Origin: Anatilimnocola floriformis
GTDB taxonomy: Bacteria > Planctomycetota > Planctomycetia > Pirellulales > Pirellulaceae
Assembly (NCBI RefSeq): GCF_024256385.1
Contig: NZ_JAMLFW010000001.1
Coordinates: 5,704,001-5,768,000 of the forward strand
Direction: 5' to 3'
DNA: 64,000 nt
Below the pieces are notes generated by a model. It saw only the letters and a program-made list of their open reading frames with translations, searched no databases and was not told where the DNA came from. Made by a program: the position numbers and the translations under genes. Shown here piece by piece: positions 28,988-38,267 of this stretch; position 1 is the first letter of the stretch, and every line of letters begins with the position of its first letter.

Positions 28988-30241
28988 ATGGAAGTTCGCG
29001 ACAAACTAGCCATCCTGGCCGATGCGGCGAAGTATGACGCTTCGTGCGCGAGCAGCGGCGCGAAACAAACCCGCGCCGGCAGCAAGCTCGGCACGACCGA
29101 AGGTATGGGCATCTGCCACAGCTACACGCCCGACGGCCGGTGTGTGTCGCTGCTGAAAATTCTGCTCACGAACTTCTGCATCTACGACTGTCAGTACTGC
29201 GTCAACCGCGTCTCGAGCGATACACCGCGAGCCCGCTTCACGGTCGATGAAGTGGTGTCGCTAACGATTGAGTTCTACAAACGGAACTACATCGAAGGGC
29301 TGTTTCTCAGTTCTGGCATCATTCAAAACTCCGACTACACGATGGAGCAACTGATCGCCGTGGCGAAGACGCTCCGCACGCAACAAGCCTTCGGCGGTTA
29401 CATCCATCTGAAAACGATCCCGAATGCCTCGCCACTGCTCCTCACCGAGGCAGGTCGTTGGGCCGATCGCCTGAGCGTGAATATCGAGTTGCCGACGGCG
29501 GGCGACTTGCTGCAACTCGCGCCGGAGAAGAAACGGGAGCAAATTACTGACGCCATGCAGGGGATCGCGGAAACGATCACCGAAACCAAATCCGAGGAGC
29601 AGGCCGGCTTGCATCCGCCGCGCTTCGCGCCCGCCGGTCAGAGCACGCAGATGATCGTCGGCGCGACCGATTCGCCCGACGCCGACATTTTGCAAACGGC
29701 GACCGAACTCTACGACAAGCATCAGCTCCGCCGCGTCTACTACTCGGCTTACAGTCCCATCCCGCACGCCGATGCACGCTTGCCCGGCAAGTCACCGCCG
29801 CTAGTGCGCGAGCATCGCCTCTACCAGGCCGATTGGCTGATGCGCTACTACGGCTTCGATACGCAAGAGTTAATCGTCAGCCCCGATCGCAATCTGTCGC
29901 TCGAACTCGATCCCAAGCTCGCCTGGGCTCTCGCCAATCGGCAGCAGTTCCCCATCGATGTGAACCGAGCGCCGCGCGAGCTACTCCTCCGCGTTCCCGG
30001 CTTCGGCGTGCGGAATGTCGAAAAGATGCTGAGCGTCCGTCGGCACCATCAGCTGCGGACGGAAGACTTACGAAAGCTGCGCGTCGCCTGGAATCGCGCC
30101 CGGGCTTTTGTCATCACCGCCGATCACAATCCCGCGCTCGCGGATCTCGACAAGCTCGATCTGGCGCGTCGCACGCAACCGCGACAGCGGCAACTCCTTC
30201 TCTTCGAAGCGGCAGAGTCAGCCCGCAGCGGAGAGGTCTGA
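28988..30241 (+). CDS. Putative DNA modification/repair radical SAM protein (UdgX-linked)
   Basis: The 417-residue protein has the radical SAM iron-sulfur motif C64-x3-C68-x2-C71 (CIYDCQYCVN) after the family-specific start (LAILADAAKYDASCASSGA, GMGICHSYTPDGRCVSLL). The barrel follows, and residues ~320-375 hold a helix-hairpin-helix-like DNA-binding part (NRAPRELLLRVPGFGVRNVEKML). This family is known to occur next to UdgX-type genes and is thought to act in DNA repair or modification, with unproven chemistry. Its TGA overlaps the ATG of the UdgX gene by one base, so the two are translationally coupled. Confidence 0.9.
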   Translation: MEVRDKLAILADAAKYDASCASSGAKQTRAGSKLGTTEGMGICHSYTPDGRCVSLLKILLTNFCIYDCQYCVNRVSSDTPRARFTVDEVVSLTIEFYKRNYIEGLFLSSGIIQNSDYTMEQLIAVAKTLRTQQAFGGYIHLKTIPNASPLLLTEAGRWADRLSVNIELPTAGDLLQLAPEKKREQITDAMQGIAETITETKSEEQAGLHPPRFAPAGQSTQMIVGATDSPDADILQTATELYDKHQLRRVYYSAYSPIPHADARLPGKSPPLVREHRLYQADWLMRYYGFDTQELIVSPDRNLSLELDPKLAWALANRQQFPIDVNRAPRELLLRVPGFGVRNVEKMLSVRRHHQLRTEDLRKLRVAWNRARAFVITADHNPALADLDKLDLARRTQPRQRQLLLFEAAESARSGEV

Positions 30242-31623
30242 TGCGGTTCGTGCAAGCCGAGCGATTCGATGATTGGCGAGAGACTGCGCGCGAGCTCCTT
30301 TGCGCTGAAGTGCCGCCGGCCGAAGTTCATTGGTCGGCCGAAAGCGATTCGCTGCTCTTTGCCGATGAACTTGCTCCTGCCGCGCCGAAAACCATTCACG
30401 TGCCGCCGCAGTTTGTCGCGCTCGCGAAAGACGTGGCCTTTCATCGCGACTCTCGCCGCTGGGAAATTCTGTATCGACTCCTGTGGCGGCTCACGCACGG
30501 CGAGCGACAGCTGCTCGAGATATCGACCGATGACGACGTGCATGCCGCGACGCAGATGCAAAAAGCAGTCAAGCGAGATGAGCACAAGATGCACGCCTTC
30601 GTCCGCTTCCGCCGTGTGCTCGAGGGCGAGAACGAAAGTTACGTGGCCTGGCATCGGCCCGATCACCTGATCGTCCGCCTCGCTGCTCCTTTCTTCGCGC
30701 GCAGGTTCAGCGCGATGCAGTGGTCCATTCTCACGCCCGACGAGTCCGTGCATTGGGATGGTCACGAGCTCCGTTACTCGCCCGGCGTGCCGGCGACCAT
30801 GGCGCCGCAACAGGACGCGCTCGATGAACTGTGGCGGACGTACTACGCTCACATCTTCAATCCGGCGCGCGTGAACGTCGCGCAGATGAAGAAGGAAATG
30901 CCTGTTCGCCATTGGGCGACGCTACCCGAGGCTCAGTTAATTCCCGAATTGATAGCGCAAGCCGAATCGCGCGTCCGTACGATGATCGATACGCGCGAGG
31001 GTTTCGCCACTTCCGCCCAGCAGTTCATTCCAGCTCAGTACGATCTGTCGTCGCTCGCAGCGGCTGCCCACAATTGCACCGCTTGCGACTTACACTGTCA
31101 CGCGACGCAAACCGTCTTCGGCCGCGGACCAGCAACAGCGCGCATCGTGCTCGTCGGCGAACAGCCCGGCAATCAAGAAGATCAGCAAGGCCAGCCGTTT
31201 GTGGGTCCGGCCGGGCAGTTGCTCGAAGAGACGCTGACGCAGGCCGGTCTGCAGCGATCCGAGTTGTATTTGACCAACGTCGTCAAGCATTTCAAGTTCA
31301 TCCTCCGCGGCAAACGGCGATTGCATCAAAAGCCTGGCAGTCGCGAAATCGCCGCCTGCCAGCCGTGGCTCGCTGCGGAGCTGAAAGTGCTGCAGCCTGA
31401 GTTGCTCGTGTGCCTGGGGAGCACGGCAGCGCAGGCTATCTTCGGCCGCGGTTTCCGTCTGACGTCGGATCGCGGCAAGTTGATCACCACGCAGTTTGCA
31501 CCGCGTACATTGGCGACCTGGCATCCTGCGGCCATTCTGCGGATGACGAATGAAATCCGGCAGCAAGAGATGCGCGAACAACTCGTGCGGGATTTGACGA
31601 TCAGCGCGGCAATGCTTGCCTGA
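30241..31623 (+). CDS. SAM-linked DNA metabolism domain fused to UdgX-family uracil-DNA binding protein
   Basis: Start ATG 30241 overlaps the previous stop. The 460-residue protein has an N-terminal domain (about 1-250) of the type found beside the radical SAM protein (LYRLLWRLTHGERQL, KRDEHKMHAFVRFR) and a C-terminal uracil-DNA glycosylase superfamily domain. The latter has GEQPGNQEDQQGQPFVGPAGQ near residue 305, KRRLH with H362 (the histidine that in UdgX bonds covalently to the uracil site), iron-sulfur cysteines beginning CTACDLHC, and WHPAAILR. UdgX enzymes attach irreversibly to uracil in DNA. The usual KRRIH motif reads KRRLH here, a conservative change. Confidence 0.9.
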   Translation: MRFVQAERFDDWRETARELLCAEVPPAEVHWSAESDSLLFADELAPAAPKTIHVPPQFVALAKDVAFHRDSRRWEILYRLLWRLTHGERQLLEISTDDDVHAATQMQKAVKRDEHKMHAFVRFRRVLEGENESYVAWHRPDHLIVRLAAPFFARRFSAMQWSILTPDESVHWDGHELRYSPGVPATMAPQQDALDELWRTYYAHIFNPARVNVAQMKKEMPVRHWATLPEAQLIPELIAQAESRVRTMIDTREGFATSAQQFIPAQYDLSSLAAAAHNCTACDLHCHATQTVFGRGPATARIVLVGEQPGNQEDQQGQPFVGPAGQLLEETLTQAGLQRSELYLTNVVKHFKFILRGKRRLHQKPGSREIAACQPWLAAELKVLQPELLVCLGSTAAQAIFGRGFRLTSDRGKLITTQFAPRTLATWHPAAILRMTNEIRQQEMREQLVRDLTISAAMLA

Positions 31624-31669
31624 TCAGAAAATCTTGCCAACCGTCGTGCCGCTGGTCGATGAAGACCCT

Positions 31670-32458
31670 ATGACGACGCGCCCCCCCTCAATCGCCTCGT
31701 CGCCGGAACGGAAGCTTGCGCCGAATTCTCCCAACTTCACCTTACCGCTCGGCTGGCGGATCGGGCTGAGCGCGCTGCTGCTCTTCCATCTGCTCGCGGT
31801 CTTTCTGCCGCCGTTTCAGTTTGCCTGCCGCGTTGGTAACGGCTCGTCGTCGCCGGTCGCCGATGGACTGGTGAGTTGGTTCCGCCCCTACATCGCGGCG
31901 ATGTACCTCGACCACGGCTATTTTTTCTTCGCGCCCAATCCAGGGCCGACGCATCTTGTTGACTACAAAGTGGAATTTGCCGACGGCAGGCCGCCGGTGA
32001 CGGGCCGCTTTCCGAATCTGGCCGAACACACGCCACGCTTGAAATATCACCGGCACTTCATGATCTCGGAAGCGCTGAACAACCAATACGAACCGCCGAC
32101 TCCGCCGCCGGAACCTTCGCCGCCGGCGCTCAATGCCCAGCAAACGGACCGCGAACGCAAGATTCAGGTGCAGCGCAAAGAAGCCCATCAGATCGCGCTC
32201 ACCGAGTGGACGCATCGCCGCAAACAATACGAAGCCATGAAGAGCTCGATCGAAGAGCACCTGCTGAAAACGTACGGCGGTTCGAAGGTGACGATCACCC
32301 GCGTCGAACATCGCTTGCTCAGCCCGTTCGATGTGAGCGACCTCGGCATGCGGCCGGGCGATGCTGAAACGTATGTCAACCTGCCGGAAACGCCGGTCAC
32401 CACAGGTCCCCTGCCGCGCAATCTCGGCAATGAACCCGCTGCGGGAGCCAATCGATGA
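31670..32458 (+). CDS. Membrane-anchored protein partnered with the HTTM gene
   Basis: From ATG 31670 the product is 262 residues (a TTG at 31616 would add 18). One hydrophobic segment (about residues 27-45, IGLSALLLFHLLAVFLPP) anchors it; the rest is soluble. It has YFFFAPNPGPTHLVDYKVEF and a long charged helix (QQTDRERKIQVQRKEAHQIAL). Its stop overlaps the start of the HTTM protein by four bases. Similar small proteins are, as I recall, commonly placed beside HTTM genes in planctomycetes; function unknown. Confidence 0.7.
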   Translation: MTTRPPSIASSPERKLAPNSPNFTLPLGWRIGLSALLLFHLLAVFLPPFQFACRVGNGSSSPVADGLVSWFRPYIAAMYLDHGYFFFAPNPGPTHLVDYKVEFADGRPPVTGRFPNLAEHTPRLKYHRHFMISEALNNQYEPPTPPPEPSPPALNAQQTDRERKIQVQRKEAHQIALTEWTHRRKQYEAMKSSIEEHLLKTYGGSKVTITRVEHRLLSPFDVSDLGMRPGDAETYVNLPETPVTTGPLPRNLGNEPAAGANR

Positions 32459-33513
32459 ACGCCCTAGTTGCTGCGGTGCTGAACTGGTTTGTCGGCGTGT
32501 GGACGGCTTGGAACCGCTTTTGGTTTCAGCCAGCGTTGCCACACACGATGGCCGTGCTGCGGATCTTCGGCGGCGGCATGCTGCTGTACACGCAATTGAT
32601 CTGGACCATCAACCAAGGGATGTTCCTTGGCCGCGATAGCTGGCTCAATGCCCAGACCGCGCTGCTGCTAAACACATCGTCCGACGGCCAGCGTTACGCC
32701 TGGAGCTATCTGTATTACGTTGATTCGCCCTGGCTGCTGTCGCTGCTCAATGTCGGCGCGCTGATCGCATTCGGCATGCTCGTCGCCGGTTGGCACACGC
32801 GAATCGTTTCGATCCTCTCGATGATCATCACCCTCGCGTACTGCCATCGTTTGACCGGTGCGCTCTACGGCCTGGATCAAATCAATGCGGTGATTGCCAC
32901 CTACCTGGCTGTGGCCAACTGCGGCGGTGTGTACTCGGTCGATCACTGGCTGGCCAAACGTCGCGGCCTGGGCGAGATTTTTCCGACTGTCGATACCAAC
33001 ATCGCCACGCGATTGCTGCAACTGCACATGTGCGTGATTTACCTGTTCGGCGGCATCGGCAAAGCCCGCGGCGAACTCTGGTGGGACGGCAGCGCCTGCT
33101 GGTTTGCGCTGGCCTGCAAGGAATACCAAAACTTCGATCTCACCTGGCTGGTCCGCTACCCGTGGTTCCTCGCCACGTTGACGCACATCACCGTGTTTTG
33201 GGAAATGTTTTACTGCTTTTTCGTCTGGCCGAAGCTCACCCGCCCCATCTGCCTGGGCCTGGCCGCGGCCGTGCATCTCGGCATCGCACTGTTCCTCGGC
33301 ATGCCGACCTTCGGCTTGATGATGCTGTTTGGCAACCTGGCGTTTGTCTATCCAGAAACCGTCGCTGCGGTCGTGGGTTTGAAATGGCTCCGCGGCGAGG
33401 TGAAAGAACCAGTTGTCGCGACGCTCGTGAATGACTCACCCGTGCGGAAAGCCAAGTCGGTGAGTGAGACGACGATCGAACCGCAAGAACGAATGCGGAT
33501 CGTGGCGCGGTAG
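32455..33513 (+). CDS. HTTM domain membrane protein (vitamin K-dependent carboxylase-like)
   Basis: The 352-residue protein has at least six membrane segments. HTTM-type marks include MAVLRIFGGGMLLYTQLIW, DSPWLLSLLNVG, YGLDQINAVIATYLAV and RLLQLHMCVIYLFGGIGKARG, with WWDGSACWFAL. The HTTM fold is shared with the animal gamma-glutamyl carboxylase membrane part, but bacterial stand-alone versions have unknown activity. Overlap of four bases with the preceding gene indicates joint translation and probably a complex. Confidence 0.85.
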   Translation: MNALVAAVLNWFVGVWTAWNRFWFQPALPHTMAVLRIFGGGMLLYTQLIWTINQGMFLGRDSWLNAQTALLLNTSSDGQRYAWSYLYYVDSPWLLSLLNVGALIAFGMLVAGWHTRIVSILSMIITLAYCHRLTGALYGLDQINAVIATYLAVANCGGVYSVDHWLAKRRGLGEIFPTVDTNIATRLLQLHMCVIYLFGGIGKARGELWWDGSACWFALACKEYQNFDLTWLVRYPWFLATLTHITVFWEMFYCFFVWPKLTRPICLGLAAAVHLGIALFLGMPTFGLMMLFGNLAFVYPETVAAVVGLKWLRGEVKEPVVATLVNDSPVRKAKSVSETTIEPQERMRIVAR

Positions 33514-33644
33514 ACTGTCCGCGTCCGGCTCTGCTGTTGCCGATCGGCAAGAAGAGTTCTAGCTGCTGCTCAAAAGTGGCAACGTTGCAGCTCATTGCCG
33601 GTAGCATGCGGAATATTCTCGCGGTCTAGGTCCGAAGCAGCAGC

Positions 33645-34685
33645 ATGGATGTGAAATTTCGGCATTTCGAAATCGCGATTCTCGTCGCCAGTATTCTGTA
33701 CGCGGTGAATATCTCGCCCGTTGTGTACCGCGGCATCAAGTCATGGGACCGTTACGCCACTCTGGGCTGGCCTGTTGAGGGCGATGAGTATGTTATTCGG
33801 GTAGACGATAGGACTGATGGCGAGCCCGACTACTCACACTCAAGATTTAGACTCGAAAAAACGCAAAGAGAAGCCTGGATCCTCAACGGTCAAATCGCAC
33901 TCGCCATGCTGGCGGTGGCGATGTTGGCCATGCCGCGCCAGAAGGTGATCACGCTTTGCGTCATCGGCGCTGTTGTAGGGTTGATTCGCTGGCCACCGCT
34001 CATTCATCTATGGCTGCTCGGCGGAATATTCTGGCTATTGATTCCTGCTTATCGTCGGCACTTTCCGTCGCAGATCACAGCTGACGGCCAGTTTAATTTG
34101 CGCGATGGTCTTCTGCTGACCATTGCGATTGCCGCCGCTCTCGGTTGGTCGATTCGCGCATTCACGAATGCGCGTTCTGGCGTGCCATCTTTGGAATGGA
34201 TCGATCGCACCACTGCCTCGGCTTGCGCGATCCTGCTGGCCTTCCGAAGTCGCCTTGCCTTTGCGGATCGACAGCGAATTGCAGGTGCCGTCCTGGCTAT
34301 GGGGTGCGTCTTGTTCGTGCTGGCGAACACTTACATGCTGCCCGCGGAGTACTTCCATACTTGGTGGGGCCGTGCGCCTAGGCTGGGCCCTCGGTGGCCG
34401 ACGCTATTGCACTATCTTACAGTCACTTCGCTGTTTCCCTTTGGCTTGATCTATGCCGTACAGCGGATGAATGAATTTTCCGAACATTGGCCTCCTAGTA
34501 GCCAACTTTCAGTCGCGAATCGATCAGAGTTGCAATTCTGGTCCGGCATTTTGCTGGCAACTGGCGGCTTGGTGGTCTGCGTTGCTTGTTCCTGGCTGGA
34601 TCTGCCGCGGCCATTGATTGCACTATTGCAATTGCCGGTATATGTCACTTGGCTGCGCGCGGCATGGGGAACTCCTCGTGCCTAA
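33645..34685 (+). CDS. Polytopic membrane protein of unknown function
   Basis: The 346-residue product has around eight hydrophobic segments, including ALAMLAVAMLAM, LWLLGGIFWLLIPA, LLLTIAIAAALGW, VLAMGCVLFVLANTY and ILLATGGLVVCVACSW. A soluble stretch with WDRYATLGWPVEGDEYVIRVDD lies between the first two. No family recognised. It is less G/C-rich than its neighbours by eye, which hints at more recent acquisition or relaxed selection. It is 131 bases after the HTTM gene and converges on the efflux pump gene. Confidence 0.6.
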   Translation: MDVKFRHFEIAILVASILYAVNISPVVYRGIKSWDRYATLGWPVEGDEYVIRVDDRTDGEPDYSHSRFRLEKTQREAWILNGQIALAMLAVAMLAMPRQKVITLCVIGAVVGLIRWPPLIHLWLLGGIFWLLIPAYRRHFPSQITADGQFNLRDGLLLTIAIAAALGWSIRAFTNARSGVPSLEWIDRTTASACAILLAFRSRLAFADRQRIAGAVLAMGCVLFVLANTYMLPAEYFHTWWGRAPRLGPRWPTLLHYLTVTSLFPFGLIYAVQRMNEFSEHWPPSSQLSVANRSELQFWSGILLATGGLVVCVACSWLDLPRPLIALLQLPVYVTWLRAAWGTPRA

Positions 34686-34715
34686 ATGCGGAATCGCTAG
34701 CGCTCTTCCGGCGTA

Positions 34716-34734
34716 ACTTTCGCGGAGCGAAAGT
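34716..34734. repeat. Perfect GGA-loop hairpin, dispersed family member 1
   Basis: ACTTTCGC (34716-34723) pairs perfectly with GCGAAAGT (34727-34734) around loop GGA. A related hairpin with base-pair-conserving changes lies at 60688-60706. It stands between convergent stops, three bases from the efflux pump stop codon. Confidence 0.7.
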
Positions 34735-34737
34735 CGA

Positions 34738-37700
34738 CTATGGGTGCGGCGGCGCGGCGTCTTCGGTTGTCGCTTCTGTCTTCTTCGTTCCCGACTTGGC
34801 TCCCACTAGCCATTGGATGACGTAGAAGAAAATCGGCGTCAGGAAGATGCCGAACATCGTTACGCCGAGCATGCCGCTGAAAACGGCGACGCCGAGCGTG
34901 CGGCGCATTTCGGCGCCAGCGCCGTGACCAAGCATCAGCGGCACCACGCCGAGGATGAACGCGAACGAGGTCATCACGATCGGGCGGAGGCGAACTTTGC
35001 TTGCCTCGATCGTGGCGTCGAACAGCGACAGGCCGTCCTTTTCCATTCGCTCCTTCGCAAACTCGACGACGAGAATCGCGTTCTTACACGCGAGCCCAAC
35101 GAGCACCACGAAGCCGATTTGCACGAAGATGTTCATATCCATCCGCGCGATGAAGATGCCAATGAGGGCGCACAGCACGCACATCGGCACCACAAGCAGG
35201 ATGGTCCAAGGGAGCGTCCAGCTTTCGTACTGCGCCGCGAGAATCAGGTAGACGAGCACGACCGCGCCAATGAGAGCGGTAATTGGACTATTTCGCAGGT
35301 CTTGGATTTTGACGATGCGGGATGCCTGCCGTTGCAGGAAGGAGATTTCCGTCCACTCGGGCACCATCGAGTTCGGCAGTTCACGAGCACTGAGGGCTTC
35401 CATGTTTTTCAAAACGTCGCCGGTGCTGACCAGCGGCGAGTTCACACCGTTGACCACCGCGGCGGGATAAGTGTTGAAGCGGTTGATTAGCACCGGGCCC
35501 GTCGTGTCTTGAATGGTGGCCACGGAACCGATCGGCACGGCGTGCCCTTCGCGATTGAGGACCTTCAGCCGGCGGACGGTATCGGCGTCGACGCGGAACT
35601 CGGCCGAGGCTTGCACGTTTACCTGCCAGGTGCGGCCGAAGTTGTTGATATCGTTGACGTAGACGCTGCCCATGTAGATCTGCAGTGCGTCGAAGACTTG
35701 CTTCAACTCGACACCCATCGATTTGCATTTCACGCGATCGACGTCAATGTAGAGCTGCGGAGTGTTCGCGCGGAAGCTGTTGAAGACGACAAGCATGCCG
35801 GGCATTTTCCTCGCCTCATCAGCAAGTTTGTCAGCTTGCGCTTGTAACGCTTCGAGACCGATGTTGCCGCGATCTTCAACCATCAGTTTGAAACCGCTCG
35901 CATTGCCAAGGCCATCGACCGGCGGCGCGCCGAAAATCGAAATCCGCGCATCGGCGATCGTGCTCAAGCGTTTTCGCAACTCCGCAGCTACGGCATCGGC
36001 CCCTTCGGCATGGCCGTTACGATCGTGGAACGGCTTGAGGATGATAAATCCGCCGCCGTAGTTAGAGCTGATTGCATTCAAAATGAACGACTGGCCGCTG
36101 ACGTCGAGAATGTGGCCCACCCCGGGCGTTTCGAGGACGATCTTCTCCACCTGCTTCATCACATCGTCGGTCCGTTCCAGCGCCGCCGCGTCGGCGAGCT
36201 GCACGTCGAGCAGCAGATAGCCCTTGTCTTGATTCGGAATGAACCCGGTCGGAATCTTCGTGAAGCCGATGCCGGTGAGCACCAGCAGGCCGCCGTAGAC
36301 GAAGAGCACGATCACGGCGGTTCGAACCATCCCCTTCACCAGCACGCCGTAGCCGTTCGTGATCCAGTCGAAAACCTTATTAAAGCCGCCGAAGGCAACT
36401 TTGAGGCTCTTGTTTACCGGCTGGGCGAGCGCGAAACCGATGATCAAACCGGGGACGAGCAGCATCGCCCGCAACGACCAGAGTCGCAGCGAGCTAGTGG
36501 TTTCGCCAGCCTCGCCGTGGCCATGATCGCCGCCACCCATGCCGAAGAGACCACCGAAAAAAGTCTCGCCGATCCAAAGTGTGAGCAAACCGGCGAGGAA
36601 CATAATGCCCCACCAAGGCAAGGCTTCGCGATGGTCGTGATGTTCGCCGGGAACGGGATCGCGGAAGACCGACGTCGCCCGCGCGGGAGTCATCGTCATC
36701 GCGTTGATGGCTGAAATCACCATCGACGCTGCGATCGTCAAAGCAAACTGCCGGAAAAACTGCCCCGTGATGCCGCCGAGAAAAGCGCTCGGCAGAAACA
36801 CGCTGCTAAGAACGAGCGTGATCGCGATGATCGGCCCGGTGATTTCATCCATCGCCCGAATGGTAGCTTCGCGGACCTTGTAGCCCATGCCGATCCAGCG
36901 CTCGATATTTTCGAGCACCACGATCGCATCATCGACCACGATGCCGATGGCCAGCACCAAGCCGAAGAGCGTGAGATTGTTGAGCGAGAACCCCATCAGT
37001 GCGAGAACCGCCAGCGTACCAACCAGCGACACACCGACGTCGATCAGCGGCAGAACAAGGGCTTTCCAGTCCTGCAGGAAGAGGAGCACGACGATCGCGA
37101 CGAGAATCACCGCGTCGCGCAGTGTTTTGAAAACTTCGGCTACCGATTCGCGAATGAAGGGAGTGGTGTCGTAGTCGATGCGGAATTTCAAACCTTCGGG
37201 AAAGCGCGGCTGGAGTTCTTTCATCCGTGCGCGAACGCGATCGGCGGTGTCGAGAGCATTGCTGCCGGGCAACTGCCACACAGCGAGGCTGGCGGCTGGC
37301 AGACTGTCGAGCCGGCAAGTCGTGTTCATGTTCTTCGCGCCGAGTTCAACGCGGCCGATGTCTTTCAGCCGCGTGATCTTGCCGCCGTCGCCGGTTTTGA
37401 TCACGATTTCGGCAAACTGCTCGGGCTCGGTCAAACGGCCCAGCGTGGTCATGGTCAATTGAAAGTCGAGGCCAGCGGGGACGGGCGGTTGACCTACCTG
37501 GCCCGCGGCGACTTGCACGTTTTGTTCTTGCAGCGCTTTCACAACGTCGCCGCCGGTCAGCTCGCGACTCGCGAGCTGATCGGGATTTAGCCAGACCCGA
37601 ATGCTATAGTCTTGCTGGCCGAGAATCGTGACGTCGCCAACTCCTTCGAGCCGCGCGAGTTCATCGCGGACCTGAATCGTGGCGTAGTTGCTGATGTAGA

Positions 37701-38175
37701 GCTGATTGAACGGCGGCGGTTCGGTGGGACTCTTCCCTTCAGCAAACAAAGCCACGGCGAGCAGAATGTTCGGCGACTTTTTCTTGGTCGTTACGCCCGT
37801 CTGCTGCACGATGTCGGGCAACTGCGGCAAGGCTTGCGCGACGCGGTTTTGTACGAGCACCTGGGCCATGTTCAGATCGGTGCCGAGTTCGAACGTCACG
37901 GTGAGCGTGTAGCTGCCATCGCTCGCCGATTGCGATGCCATGTAGAGTGCGCGTTCGACACCGACGACTTGTTGCTCGATGGGCGCGGCGACGCTGTTCT
38001 GCACATCGACCGCGCTTGCGCCGGGATAGACGCAGGTGACTTGCACGGTCGGCGGCGCAATATCGGGATACTGCGCGATCGGCAGGATGTAGTTGCAAAT
38101 GATCCCAGCGAAGACGATGACGATCGAAAGCACCCAGGCGAAGATCGGGCGATCGATAAAGAAGCGAGCCAGCAC
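34738..38175 (-). CDS. RND multidrug efflux permease (HAE1/AcrB family) with His-rich insertion
   Basis: GTG at 38175 is the preferred start (MLARFFIDRPIFAWVLS), with AAGGA eight bases upstream. The 1145-residue protein has the AcrB plan: first helix, porter loop, FGLVLAIGIVVDDAIVVLENIER in TM4 with the DD proton pair, the second porter loop, and the closing helices (GVVPLMLGHGAGAEMRRTLG). It pumps small compounds using proton influx. Between TM6 and TM7 (about residues 495-595) there is an insertion with HHDHRE and GGGDHGHGEAGE flanking two extra hydrophobic segments, making it about 100 residues longer than AcrB. The adaptor gene is directly upstream. Confidence 0.92.
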   Translation of the reverse strand: MLARFFIDRPIFAWVLSIVIVFAGIICNYILPIAQYPDIAPPTVQVTCVYPGASAVDVQNSVAAPIEQQVVGVERALYMASQSASDGSYTLTVTFELGTDLNMAQVLVQNRVAQALPQLPDIVQQTGVTTKKKSPNILLAVALFAEGKSPTEPPPFNQLYISNYATIQVRDELARLEGVGDVTILGQQDYSIRVWLNPDQLASRELTGGDVVKALQEQNVQVAAGQVGQPPVPAGLDFQLTMTTLGRLTEPEQFAEIVIKTGDGGKITRLKDIGRVELGAKNMNTTCRLDSLPAASLAVWQLPGSNALDTADRVRARMKELQPRFPEGLKFRIDYDTTPFIRESVAEVFKTLRDAVILVAIVVLLFLQDWKALVLPLIDVGVSLVGTLAVLALMGFSLNNLTLFGLVLAIGIVVDDAIVVLENIERWIGMGYKVREATIRAMDEITGPIIAITLVLSSVFLPSAFLGGITGQFFRQFALTIAASMVISAINAMTMTPARATSVFRDPVPGEHHDHREALPWWGIMFLAGLLTLWIGETFFGGLFGMGGGDHGHGEAGETTSSLRLWSLRAMLLVPGLIIGFALAQPVNKSLKVAFGGFNKVFDWITNGYGVLVKGMVRTAVIVLFVYGGLLVLTGIGFTKIPTGFIPNQDKGYLLLDVQLADAAALERTDDVMKQVEKIVLETPGVGHILDVSGQSFILNAISSNYGGGFIILKPFHDRNGHAEGADAVAAELRKRLSTIADARISIFGAPPVDGLGNASGFKLMVEDRGNIGLEALQAQADKLADEARKMPGMLVVFNSFRANTPQLYIDVDRVKCKSMGVELKQVFDALQIYMGSVYVNDINNFGRTWQVNVQASAEFRVDADTVRRLKVLNREGHAVPIGSVATIQDTTGPVLINRFNTYPAAVVNGVNSPLVSTGDVLKNMEALSARELPNSMVPEWTEISFLQRQASRIVKIQDLRNSPITALIGAVVLVYLILAAQYESWTLPWTILLVVPMCVLCALIGIFIARMDMNIFVQIGFVVLVGLACKNAILVVEFAKERMEKDGLSLFDATIEASKVRLRPIVMTSFAFILGVVPLMLGHGAGAEMRRTLGVAVFSGMLGVTMFGIFLTPIFFYVIQWLVGAKSGTKKTEATTEDAAPPHP

Positions 38176-38267
38176 GGAGTAAGTCCTTGTTGCGCGGCAG
38201 GTTTTGGCTACGAGTACGCAAATAATTGCTGCGAGCACGCAGGCAGATCAGCGAACAGGCGGCTGGG

